A stretch of DNA of 26,851 nt, from NCBI GenBank assembly GCA_007131945.1, contig SLPP01000081.1, positions 1-26,851 on the forward strand, given 5' to 3'. The DNA comes from Paracoccaceae bacterium (lineage in GTDB: Bacteria; Pseudomonadota; Alphaproteobacteria; Rhodobacterales; Rhodobacteraceae). Numbering within the stretch: position 1 is the stretch's first letter; the number at the start of each line of letters is the position of its first letter. Shown here in pieces: positions 1-7,693 of this stretch. The position numbers were made by a program, and so were the translations under genes. Under the pieces are notes generated by a model that saw only the letters and a list, made by a program, of their open reading frames with translations, searched no databases and was not told where the DNA came from.

Positions 1-422
<422 letters not shown>

Positions 423-622
423 CGCGGACCCCGTGCGGATGTGCACGCGCCGGCCGGACGGCGGCGCGGAAATCGAGGCGGGTTATAGCCGGGCACGGGG
501 GCGGCGCAAGCCCCGTTCGGGGCGGCGCAGGCGGGTCGCCCTCGTGGCGGGGCGGTCCGGGTTCCGCCGCGCCGGGCGCGCGTCCGGCACCGGCCGGCAG
601 ACCCGGACCGCCGCTGGTCAGA

Positions 623-640
623 GGGCGCCACATGGCGCCC
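623..640. repeat. 18-bp palindrome upstream of carB
   Basis: The sequence GGGCGCCA-CA-TGGCGCCC has perfect 8-bp arms around a 2-bp centre. It lies about 200 bp upstream of the carB start. It could be a strong RNA hairpin or a protein-binding site. No run of T follows it on either strand, so it is not a canonical intrinsic terminator. Confidence 0.6.
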
Positions 641-703
641 CCGAGAAAGTTTCATTGCGGTTAATGGCGGCGATTATCCGTTTTGTGACAAGTGCTTGGC
701 GAA

Positions 704-721
704 GTGCTCAAGTTTGAGCAC
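704..721. repeat. 18-bp palindrome just downstream of the alcohol dehydrogenase stop
   Basis: The sequence GTGCTCAA-GT-TTGAGCAC has perfect 8-bp arms around a 2-bp centre and begins about 10 bp past the stop codon of the minus-strand operon. The position suits an RNA hairpin that ends or protects the operon transcript. No T run follows, so factor-dependent termination or an operator for carB are equally possible. A half-site-like AGTGCTT lies just beyond it at 691-697. Confidence 0.55.
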
Positions 722-731
722 CCCGCGGCGC

Positions 732-1883
732 CTAGCCGAAACAGGCCTCCAACAGTGCCCGCGTATTCTCCTCCGTCATCTTTCGCGGGTTCGCCCCGGC
801 CGTCGGATCGGCCAGCGCCATCGGCACCAGGTCGTCGATCCGGCCCGCGTCCACCCCCAGCGCCGTCAGGTCGGCGGGGATGCCCAGTTCGGCGCGCAGT
901 TCCATGATCCGGGCGCGGAAGCCGTCGAAGCCGCCCGCGATGCCCAGATAGGCGGCGACGCGGGTGATCTTGTCCTCGATGACCTCGCGGTTGAAGTCCA
1001 GGACCCAGGGCATGACCACGGCGTTCGTCGTCCCGTGATGGGTGTTGAAGACCGCCCCGATCGGGTGGCTCAGCGCGTGGATGCCGCCCAGCCCCTTCTG
1101 GAACGCCACCGCCCCCATCGCCGCCGCGCTCATCATCTGCGCGCGGGCTTCCAGGTCGTCGGGCGTGTGGTAGGCGCGGGAGAGGTTCTCCAGTACCAGC
1201 CGCATCCCCTCCAGCGCGATCCCCTCGCTCATCGGGTGGTAGTAGGTGGTGCAATAGGCCTCCAGGCAATGGGCGAGCGCGTCCATGCCGGTGCCCGCGG
1301 TGATCGCCTTCGGCATCCCCACGGTCAGTTCCGGATCGCAGATGGTGACCGAGGGCATGAGCCTCGGGTGGAAGATGATTTTCTTGGTATGCGTCGCCGA
1401 ATTCGTCAGCACCCCCGCGCGCCCGACCTCGGACCCGGTACCGGCAGTCGTTGGCACCGCGACGATGGGGGCGATCGTGTCGGCATTGGCGCGGGTCCAC
1501 CAGTCGCCCACGTCCTCGAGATCCCAGACGGCGACCTTCTGGTCGATCATCAACGCGATCATCTTGCCCAGATCCAGCGCCGAGCCGCCGCCGAAGGCGA
1601 CGACCCCGTCATGCCCGCCGGCGCGATAGACCTTCAGCCCGGCCTCCATGTTGGCCTCGGTCGGGTTCGGATCGACGCCCGGAAAGACCGCGCGCCCGAG
1701 CCCCCCGGCATCGAGGATATCCAGCGCCCGCGCCGTGATCGGCAGGTCGGCAAGCCCCCGGTCGGTGACGAGGAGCGGCCGCGACATGCCGGCCGCGCGG
1801 CAGAGATCGGCAAGCTCGGCGATCCGGCCGGCGCCGAACTTCACCAGCGTCGGATAGGCCCAGTTGGCTTTCGGGGCGGTCAT
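732..1883 (-). CDS. Iron-containing (group III) alcohol dehydrogenase
   Basis: This is a cytoplasmic NAD(P)-dependent alcohol dehydrogenase of the Fe-ADH family, 383 residues, the usual length. The cofactor loop GGGS is at residues 98-101, with PTTAGTGSE at about 144-152. The four expected metal ligands are present: D201 and H205 in GMDALAHCLEAY, then H269 and H283 in GIHALSHPIGAVFNTHHG. I chose the ATG at 1883 because it gives the normal family N-terminus and overlaps the stop of the upstream aldehyde dehydrogenase as ATGA, which implies translational coupling; a longer upstream frame would run far into that gene. It is the last gene of the minus-strand operon. Following a gamma-glutamyl ligase and an aldehyde dehydrogenase, it may oxidise the hydroxyl of a gamma-glutamylated amino alcohol. 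That substrate is inferred; the family assignment is firm. Confidence 0.9.
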   Translation of the reverse strand: MTAPKANWAYPTLVKFGAGRIAELADLCRAAGMSRPLLVTDRGLADLPITARALDILDAGGLGRAVFPGVDPNPTEANMEAGLKVYRAGGHDGVVAFGGGSALDLGKMIALMIDQKVAVWDLEDVGDWWTRANADTIAPIVAVPTTAGTGSEVGRAGVLTNSATHTKKIIFHPRLMPSVTICDPELTVGMPKAITAGTGMDALAHCLEAYCTTYYHPMSEGIALEGMRLVLENLSRAYHTPDDLEARAQMMSAAAMGAVAFQKGLGGIHALSHPIGAVFNTHHGTTNAVVMPWVLDFNREVIEDKITRVAAYLGIAGGFDGFRARIMELRAELGIPADLTALGVDAGRIDDLVPMALADPTAGANPRKMTEENTRALLEACFG

Positions 1884-3268
1884 TGCGTCACCTTCTTCAG
1901 ATGGTAGGATTTCGGCCGTGTCACCGAGTGATAGCCGAGGGTCGAGAGCGCCGCGCCGCGCCCGGTATCCTTGCAGCCAGTCCAGCACAGCGCCGGATCG
2001 AGGTAGTCGCAGCGGTTCTGGAAGACCGTGCCGGTCTGCAGCCGCGCGCCGATCCGTTCGGCGCGTTCAGGATCGGCGGTCCAGATCGAGGCGGTGAGGC
2101 CATAGGGCGAATCGTTCATCAGCCCGATCGCCTCGTCCTCGTCCCTGACCTTCATGATGCCGACGACGGGACCGAAGCTTTCCTCGCGCATCACGCGCAG
2201 GGAGTGATCGACATCGACCAGCACCTGCGGCGCCAGATAGGCCCCGCCATCATCGGCCGGAAAGCGCGCCGGATCGATCAGTGGCTTCGCGCCGGCCGCC
2301 ACCGCCTCGGCCACCTGCTCGCGCACGGTGCGGGCGAATCGGGCGTTGGCCATCGGGCCGAGCGTCGTTTCGGCGTCGAACGGGTTGCCCAGGGTCAGCT
2401 TCTCGACCCAGGCGACGGCGCCCTCGACGAAGGCATCGTAGTGACGTTCATGGACATAGATCCGCTCGATCCCGCAGCAGCACTGGCCGGCATTGTACAT
2501 CGCCCCGTCCATCAGCCCGTCGATCGCCGCGGCCAGGTCGGCATCCGCGCAGACAAGTCCCGGATCCTTGCCGCCCAGTTCCAGCGCGGTGGCGGTGAAG
2601 GTGCCGGCGGCTGCGCGCTCGATCGCCTGGCCGCCACCGACCGAGCCGGTGAAGTTCACGAAGCCGAAGCTGCGCGCGCCGATCAGCGCCTCGGTCGTTT
2701 GGTGGTCGAGGACAACGTTCTGGAACACGTCCTCGGGTACACCGCCCTGGTGGAACGCCTCGGCCAGCCTCTCGCCCACAAGCAGCGTCTGCGAGGCGTG
2801 TTTCAGGACCACCGAATTGCCCGCGATCAGGGCCGGAACGATCGTGTTGATCGCCGTCAGATAGGGGTAGTTCCAGGGCGCGACGATGAACACCACGCCC
2901 ACCGGCTCGCGCGCCAGGAGGCGGCGAAAGCGGTTCGAGTCCTCGATCACCTGCGGCGCCAGCGCCTCGGCCGCAATGCCGGACATGTAGTCGGTGCGCT
3001 CGTTCACGCCACCAAACTCGCCGCCATACCGGGTGGGCCGACCCATTTGCCAGGCCAGTTCCTCGACCGCGCGCTCCTTCATCGTGTTGAGCACCGCGAC
3101 CCCGGACTTGACGCAGGCGATGCGCTCGTCGAGCGGGCGCGCGGCCCATCCCGCCTGCGCCGCCTGAGCCCGCGCCACCGCCGCCTGCGCGGCGTCAGGC
3201 GGCAAGGCCGGCCGCTCGGCATAGACCCGCCCGTCGACGGGCGAGATGCACTGGATCATACGTGTCAT
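1880..3268 (-). CDS. NAD(P)-dependent aldehyde dehydrogenase
   Basis: This 462-residue aldehyde dehydrogenase oxidises an aldehyde to the carboxylate in the cytoplasm. Visible family marks are the PWNYP cofactor block (residues 131-135), FTGS (206-209), the general base E230 in ALELGGKDP, the nucleophile C264 in NAGQCCCG, and ESFGPV near residue 360. Three cysteines in a row (C263-C265) surround the nucleophile. I chose the ATG at 3268 over one 21 bp upstream because AGGAGG sits 6 nt before it. It lies about 50 bp after the glutamine-synthetase-like gene and overlaps the alcohol dehydrogenase by 4 bp. By context it would oxidise the aldehyde made by that alcohol dehydrogenase, as PuuC does in the gamma-glutamylated putrescine route. 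Its true substrate is not readable from sequence. Confidence 0.92.
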   Translation of the reverse strand: MTRMIQCISPVDGRVYAERPALPPDAAQAAVARAQAAQAGWAARPLDERIACVKSGVAVLNTMKERAVEELAWQMGRPTRYGGEFGGVNERTDYMSGIAAEALAPQVIEDSNRFRRLLAREPVGVVFIVAPWNYPYLTAINTIVPALIAGNSVVLKHASQTLLVGERLAEAFHQGGVPEDVFQNVVLDHQTTEALIGARSFGFVNFTGSVGGGQAIERAAAGTFTATALELGGKDPGLVCADADLAAAIDGLMDGAMYNAGQCCCGIERIYVHERHYDAFVEGAVAWVEKLTLGNPFDAETTLGPMANARFARTVREQVAEAVAAGAKPLIDPARFPADDGGAYLAPQVLVDVDHSLRVMREESFGPVVGIMKVRDEDEAIGLMNDSPYGLTASIWTADPERAERIGARLQTGTVFQNRCDYLDPALCWTGCKDTGRGAALSTLGYHSVTRPKSYHLKKVTQ

Positions 3269-3319
3269 GTCATCCCTCCTGCCGCGCATTCCCGCGGCGC
3301 CCCGTTTCTGCGCCCGCGC

Positions 3320-4687
3320 TCAGGCGCGTTCAAGCCCCCGCCGCAGGTCCCAGTCGGTGACCGCGCGTTCGGATTCCGCGACTTCCCAGCGCGCGGCATG
3401 CACGTAGTGATCGACGACGTCGTCGCCGAAGGCACCCCGCAGCCAGTCCGAACCCGCCGCCAGATCGGCGGCCTCGCGCAGGGTCTTGGGGATCTCGCGC
3501 ACGCCCTCGGCGTGGTACATATCGCCGCGCAGCTCGGGCTCGAGCTCCATCTTCCTCTCGATCCCGTCGAGCCCCGCGGCGAGCAACGCGGCGCAGGCCA
3601 GATAGGGGTTCAGGTCCGACCCGCCGATCCGGCATTCGACGCGCACGGCCTTCGTGTTCTCGCCGCAGATTCGGAACCCTGCGGTACGGTTGTCGCGCGA
3701 CCAGACGGCCTTGGTGGGCGCGAAGAGCCCGACGCAGAAGCGCTTGTAGCTGTTGACGTAGGGTGCCAGGAACAGCGTCAGTTCGCGGGCATGGGCTAGC
3801 TGACCGGCGAGGTAGTGCTTCATCATCGCCGACATGCCGTGCGGGTCGTCCGGATCGTGAAAGGCGGGTACGCCTTCCGGCGTCCAGAGCGACTGGTGCA
3901 CATGGCTCGACGATCCCGCCTTGTCGGTGGCGTACTTGGCCATGAAGGTGACCGACTTGCCGACCTTGTGCGCGATCTCCTTGGTGGCGTTCTTCATGAT
4001 CACATGCGCATCGCCCATGGTCAGCGCGTCGGTGTAGCGCACGTTGATCTCTGCTTGCCCCGAATCCGCCTCTCCCTTCGTGTTTTCAACAATTATACCA
4101 GCACCATAAAGGCCATTTCTAAGAGCTCGCATCAACGGCTCTTCCTTGGTCGTCTGGAAGATATGGTAGTCCTCGTTATATGCCGAGATCGGCCGCAGCC
4201 CGGCGATTCCCTGGTCGCGCAGCGCCTCGTAGCTGTTCTCGAAGACGTAGAATTCGAGCTCGGTCGCCATCTTTGGCTCGAAGCCCATCTCGCGCGCCCT
4301 GGCCACCTGCCGCTTGAGGATCGCGCGAGGCGACTGCGGTACTTCCTCGTGGGTGTGGTGGTCGAGGAGGTCGCAGAGGACAAGCGCCGTGCCCTCGAGC
4401 CAGGGCACGCGACGCAGGGTCTCCATGTCCGGCTTCACGATATAATCGCCATAGCCCTTCTCCCAGCTCGCCGTCGCGTAGCCGGGGACGGTGTACATCT
4501 CCATGTCGACGGTGAGCAGGTAGTTGCAGCAATGCGTCTCGCGCCAGCCGCCATCCACGAAATGCGCAGCATGGAAGCGCTTTCCCATGAGCCGTCCCTG
4601 CATGTCGATCGCGGCGACGACCACGGTGTCGATCTCGCCGGCGTCGACGGCCTCTCGCAACGCGTCGAGCGTCAGGTTTCCGGGCAT
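3320..4687 (-). CDS. Glutamine-synthetase-like gamma-glutamyl-amine ligase
   Basis: This 455-residue protein has the glutamine synthetase fold: a beta-grasp N-terminal domain (about 15-110) and the catalytic domain after it. Metal and substrate residues are visible: E143/E145 in ATELEF, E206 and E213 in KGEADSGQAEIN, H262/H264 in AGSSSHVHQSLW, and arginines in NRTAGFRI and VECRIGGSDLNPY. The sequence resembles the PuuA/GlnA-like branch that joins glutamate to amines other than ammonia, more than housekeeping GlnA. It heads the enzyme part of the operon, followed by aldehyde and alcohol dehydrogenases, so it probably activates an amine or amino alcohol by gamma-glutamylation. The start is the ATG at 4687, preceded by a GAGGG ribosome-binding site. 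Codons for residues 185-204 are strikingly A/T-ending, unlike the rest of the gene, and contain a promoter-like motif (4092-4100). Plain ammonia-dependent glutamine synthesis cannot be excluded. Confidence 0.88.
   Translation of the reverse strand: MPGNLTLDALREAVDAGEIDTVVVAAIDMQGRLMGKRFHAAHFVDGGWRETHCCNYLLTVDMEMYTVPGYATASWEKGYGDYIVKPDMETLRRVPWLEGTALVLCDLLDHHTHEEVPQSPRAILKRQVARAREMGFEPKMATELEFYVFENSYEALRDQGIAGLRPISAYNEDYHIFQTTKEEPLMRALRNGLYGAGIIVENTKGEADSGQAEINVRYTDALTMGDAHVIMKNATKEIAHKVGKSVTFMAKYATDKAGSSSHVHQSLWTPEGVPAFHDPDDPHGMSAMMKHYLAGQLAHARELTLFLAPYVNSYKRFCVGLFAPTKAVWSRDNRTAGFRICGENTKAVRVECRIGGSDLNPYLACAALLAAGLDGIERKMELEPELRGDMYHAEGVREIPKTLREAADLAAGSDWLRGAFGDDVVDHYVHAARWEVAESERAVTDWDLRRGLERA
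4092..4100 (-). promoter_or_regulatory. Possible internal extended -10 promoter inside the GS-like gene
   Basis: On the minus strand the sequence reads TGGTATAAT, an exact match to the extended -10 consensus TGnTATAAT. It lies in a 60-bp patch (4081-4140) of about 42% G+C inside a gene that is otherwise very G/C-rich. It points towards the aldehyde and alcohol dehydrogenase genes. No good -35 element is seen, which extended -10 promoters do not strictly need. Confidence 0.35.
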
Positions 4688-4703
4688 CTGTCCCTCATCT
4701 CAG

Positions 4704-4720
4704 GGCAGCCTGTCGCTGCC
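4704..4720. repeat. Inverted repeat in the leader of the GS-like gene
   Basis: Arms GGCAGC and GCTGCC surround a 5-nt loop, 17 to 33 bp before the ATG of the GS-like gene. In the transcript it would form a hairpin close to the ribosome-binding site and could tune translation of this gene relative to the transporter genes before it. Confidence 0.45.
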
Positions 4721-4754
4721 GTTCATATTACTAGAATCACATTCCGGGATACGT

Positions 4755-4772
4755 GGGGGGCGAACGCCCCCC
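4755..4772 (-). terminator. Strong G/C hairpin between dctP and the GS-like gene
   Basis: The sequence GGGGGGCG-AA-CGCCCCCC has perfect 8-bp complementary arms and begins about 17 bp after the stop codon of the TRAP binding-protein gene. No T run follows, so it is probably a partial terminator or an mRNA-stabilising stem. Such stems are common after solute-binding-protein genes that must be expressed above their operon neighbours. Confidence 0.45.
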
Positions 4773-4789
4773 GCGTTCTGCAGACCGAC

Positions 4790-5827
4790 TCAGAGGTAGC
4801 GATAGGGCCGTCCGGCCTTGTCCATCGCCGCGTTATAGTCGCGGAAGATCTGAACCACCTTGGCCTTGGTGTCGGATTCGGCGGCGATCTCCTCCCAGAA
4901 CTCACGGGCGGCAGTCTCGACCGTCGCCCATTCGTTGTCCGGGATCGAGGTGAGTTCGAGCTTGTCGCCCTCGACCCGGAGCCGCGCTTCGCCCGCCCAG
5001 TACCAGTGTTGACGATAGTAGTGGGACTGCTCGAAGCACGTCGCCATCAGGTTCTGCAGATGCTCGGGCAGCTCGTTCCAGCGGTCCATGTTGGCGAAGA
5101 AATGCCCGATCCAGGCGCCGGAGATGTTGTTGGTCAGGAAGTGGCTGCAGATGTCCGCCCAGCCGACCTCGTAGGCCTCGGTGATGCCGCACCAGGCGAC
5201 GCCGTCGATCTCGCGCGTCTGCAGCGCGATCTCGACATCCTCCCAGGGCACGGTGACAGGCACGACGCCAAACTGGCTGAGGAACCGCCCGGCGGTGGGG
5301 AAGGTGAAGACCCGCTTGCCCTGCATGTCGGAGAGCGACGTGATCGGCGAGGTGGTGATGAAATGGCACGGGTCCCAGGCCCCGGCCGAGATGTGCTTGA
5401 CGCCGACTGCTGCGTATTCCTCGGCCCAGATCTCGTTCAGGCCCCAGTCGTTGAAGAGCGCCGGCACGTCGAGCGAATAGCGGCTGGCGAAGGGGAAGTA
5501 GCCGCCGAAGACCGTCACCTCGGTCGGCCCGGCCATCGAATCGTCGTCGGACTGCACCGCGTCGATCGTGCCGCGCTGCATCGCCTGGAAGAGCTCCTCG
5601 GTCGGCACCAGCTGGTCGGCGTAGAAGAGGTCGATCTGCATCTCGTCGCCGGCGATGGCGTTGAACATCTCGATCGCGGGCAGGGCGACCTGCGCGCCGA
5701 GCGAGGTGCCGGCATAGGTCTGCAGCCGCCAGCGGATGGTCGACTGCGCGTGCACCGCGGGCGCGGCGAGTGCGGCGGCGCCACCCAGCGCCCCGGTCGT
5801 CAGGAACTTCCGTCTGGTCGTGGTCAT
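4790..5827 (-). CDS. TRAP transporter solute-binding protein (Tat-exported)
   Basis: This 345-residue DctP-family periplasmic protein captures the substrate for the TRAP importer encoded upstream. The N-terminus TTTRRKFLTTGALGGAAALA ends in AVHA and is a twin-arginine signal, so the protein should be exported folded. The mature part has the usual two-lobed pattern, with blocks such as FYADQLVPTEELFQAMQRGT and GKRVFTFPTAGRFLSQFG. The start at 5827 has a perfect AAGGAGGT ribosome-binding site, fitting the high expression binding proteins need. It lies 28 bp after dctM in the same operon and is followed by a strong hairpin. The substrate is probably a small acid or amine-containing acid handled by the downstream enzymes; the sequence alone does not reveal it. 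Confidence 0.92.
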   Translation of the reverse strand: MTTTRRKFLTTGALGGAAALAAPAVHAQSTIRWRLQTYAGTSLGAQVALPAIEMFNAIAGDEMQIDLFYADQLVPTEELFQAMQRGTIDAVQSDDDSMAGPTEVTVFGGYFPFASRYSLDVPALFNDWGLNEIWAEEYAAVGVKHISAGAWDPCHFITTSPITSLSDMQGKRVFTFPTAGRFLSQFGVVPVTVPWEDVEIALQTREIDGVAWCGITEAYEVGWADICSHFLTNNISGAWIGHFFANMDRWNELPEHLQNLMATCFEQSHYYRQHWYWAGEARLRVEGDKLELTSIPDNEWATVETAAREFWEEIAAESDTKAKVVQIFRDYNAAMDKAGRPYRYL

Positions 5828-5855
5828 CGTCTTACCTCCTTGGTTGGTTATGGTT

Positions 5856-7184
5856 TCAGCGAACGCCCAGCGTCTGCGGCAGCCAGAGCGCGATCTGGGG
5901 AAAGGCCATGACCAGCGCCAGCCCGAGGATCATGACGCCGACGAAGGGGAAAATCGAGCGGTAGATGTCGGCCAGCGACACCTCGGGCGGGGCCATGGCG
6001 CGCATCAGGAAGAGGTTGTAGCCGAAGGGCGGCGTCATGTAGGCGATCTGGCAGGTGATCGTGTAGAGGACACCATACCAGATCAGGTCGAATTCCAGCA
6101 TCCGCACGATCGGCACGTAGAGCGGCGCCACGATGACCAGCATCGCCGTGTCGTCGAGGAACGCGCCCATGATCAGGAAGGAAAGCTGCATCAGGATCAG
6201 GATCTGCCAGCGACTCAGTCCCAACTCTTCAACGAACAGCGCGCGGACGAAATCGACGGCCCTGAGCCCGTCGAAGACCGCGCCGAAGGCAAGCGCGGCG
6301 AGGATGATCCACAGGAACATGCAGGAAATCGCCAGCGTCATCCGCGTGCAGGTTTCGAACACCGCCCAGGTCATCCGCCCCTTCGCGACCGAGGCAAGGA
6401 ACGCCGCCAGCGCCCCGATGACCGAGCTTTCCACGAGGCGCGTGTAGCCCATCACGAAGGGCACCATCATCACCGCGAAGATCGCCAGCGGCAGGACCCC
6501 GGCCATGAGCAGCCGGTACTTCTCCGCCCGGGTGATGGTCGCGCGCTCCTCGGCCGAGATGACCGGCCCGAGCGCCGGGTTCAGCCGGCAGCGCAGCCAG
6601 ATGTAGCTGATGAAGAGGCTCGCCATCATCAGCCCCGGCAAAATCCCCGCCAGCCACAACTGAGTCACCGGCTGGCGCGCAATCATCGCGTAGAGCACCA
6701 TGACGACAGAGGGCGGGATCAGGATGCCCAGGCTCGCGCCCGCCTGGATCACGCCCGTGACCATGCGCTTGTCATAGGCGCGCTTCAGTAGCTCCGGCAG
6801 CGCGATCGTGGCGCCGATCGCCATGCCGGCAACGGAAAGGCCGTTCATCGCCGAGATCAGCACCATCAGCAGGATCGTTCCGATCGCCAGCCCGCCGGGC
6901 ACCGGGCCGAACCAGACATGGAACATGCGATAGAGATCATCCGCCAGCCGGCTCTCGCTCAGCACGTAGCCCATGAAGATGAACATCGGCAGCGTGATGA
7001 GCGGGAACCAGTTCATCACCTTGAAGGCCTGCGCGAAGGCCAGGTCATGCCCGCCCCGGTCGCCCCAGAGCATGATCGCCGCCACAACCGCCACCGCGCC
7101 GATGATGCCGAACATCCGCTGCCCCGTCAGCATCAGCATCAGCATCGAGCCGAACATCAGCGCGGCGATCATCTCGGCGGGCAT
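5856..7184 (-). CDS. TRAP transporter large permease (DctM family)
   Basis: This 442-residue membrane protein is the large subunit of the TRAP importer, which uses a sodium or proton gradient to import substrate delivered by the binding protein. Many hydrophobic helices run through its length. The family blocks PMFIFMGYVLSESRLADDLY, SAMNGLSVAGMAIGATIALP, GVIQAGASLGILIPPSVVMV and GAFLDDTAMLVIVAPLYVP are all present. Its ATG shares one base with the dctQ stop (TGATG), so translation is coupled. Length and motifs are complete. A few extra residues in the loop near 205-220 distinguish it from the second DctM of this window, so the two transporters are not recent duplicates. Confidence 0.95.
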   Translation of the reverse strand: MPAEMIAALMFGSMLMLMLTGQRMFGIIGAVAVVAAIMLWGDRGGHDLAFAQAFKVMNWFPLITLPMFIFMGYVLSESRLADDLYRMFHVWFGPVPGGLAIGTILLMVLISAMNGLSVAGMAIGATIALPELLKRAYDKRMVTGVIQAGASLGILIPPSVVMVLYAMIARQPVTQLWLAGILPGLMMASLFISYIWLRCRLNPALGPVISAEERATITRAEKYRLLMAGVLPLAIFAVMMVPFVMGYTRLVESSVIGALAAFLASVAKGRMTWAVFETCTRMTLAISCMFLWIILAALAFGAVFDGLRAVDFVRALFVEELGLSRWQILILMQLSFLIMGAFLDDTAMLVIVAPLYVPIVRMLEFDLIWYGVLYTITCQIAYMTPPFGYNLFLMRAMAPPEVSLADIYRSIFPFVGVMILGLALVMAFPQIALWLPQTLGVR

Positions 7185-7693
7185 CAGAACTCCTCGCGAC
7201 CCAGGGCGCGGTTCAGGTCACGGATGAAGTTCGCCGTGCATTGCAAGATCATCAGCACGATGCCGATCACCATGACGATCTTGATCGGCGCCATGTAGGG
7301 CCGCCACAGGCCGCGCCGCCGCTCGCCGTATTCCAGCGCGAACTGCGTGCTCTCGATCCCGCCCCAGAGGAGGACGCCGAGATAGACGAAGAGCGCGAGG
7401 ATCGTGACCGCGTCGACCGCGGCCTTGGTGCGGTCCGACCAGCGCGCGTAGAGCAGGTCCATCCGCACCGCCGAGCCCATCTGCAAGGCATAGGCGCCGC
7501 CGATGAAGAAATAGCCGATAAGCAGGAACTGCGCCATCTCGTCGGTCCAGATCGGCGGCGTGAAGGCCGCGCGCCCAATGGCGCCCCAGAGCAGCACGCC
7601 CATCAGCACGAAGAGCGAGAACATCGCCAGCCGACCCATGCCGTAGTTGAGCCGCTCGACCGCGCGGACATAGGCTATCACGAAACGCGGCAT
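7184..7693 (-). CDS. TRAP transporter small permease (DctQ family)
   Basis: This 169-residue protein has four predicted membrane segments (about 22-45, 55-75, 90-112 and 132-155), as expected of DctQ. The family block YALQMGSAVRMDLLYARWSD follows the second helix. It pairs with the DctM downstream to form the transport unit. Its start lies 16 bp inside the 3' end of the N-formylglutamate-amidohydrolase-family gene, and its stop overlaps the dctM start, so the cluster is one transcription unit. Confidence 0.9.
   Translation of the reverse strand: MPRFVIAYVRAVERLNYGMGRLAMFSLFVLMGVLLWGAIGRAAFTPPIWTDEMAQFLLIGYFFIGGAYALQMGSAVRMDLLYARWSDRTKAAVDAVTILALFVYLGVLLWGGIESTQFALEYGERRRGLWRPYMAPIKIVMVIGIVLMILQCTANFIRDLNRALGREEF

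Larger units (their letters stand above)
423..731. other. 309-bp gap between the alcohol dehydrogenase gene and carB
   Basis: This gap holds no gene I can support. It should contain the carB promoter and leader on the minus strand and the 3' end of the catabolic operon. It is very G/C-rich from about 430 to 640 and more A/T-rich from about 645 to 720. Two perfect palindromes with 8-bp arms and 2-bp centres lie in it (listed separately). I found no convincing -35/-10 pair. A minus-strand reading frame at 389-655 is arginine-rich and overlaps the carB start out of frame; I regard it as a composition artefact. Confidence 0.6.

Noticed and set aside
1883..3799. Long plus-strand frame of 638 codons opposite the aldehyde dehydrogenase and ligase genes
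   Set aside because: The opposite strand encodes two intact enzyme families with full motifs. The plus frame has none.
3320..4687. Calling the GS-like gene glnA, the housekeeping glutamine synthetase
   Set aside because: The operon with transporter, aldehyde and alcohol dehydrogenases, and the PuuA-like sequence blocks, favour a gamma-glutamyl-amine ligase. No PII or ntr genes are adjacent.
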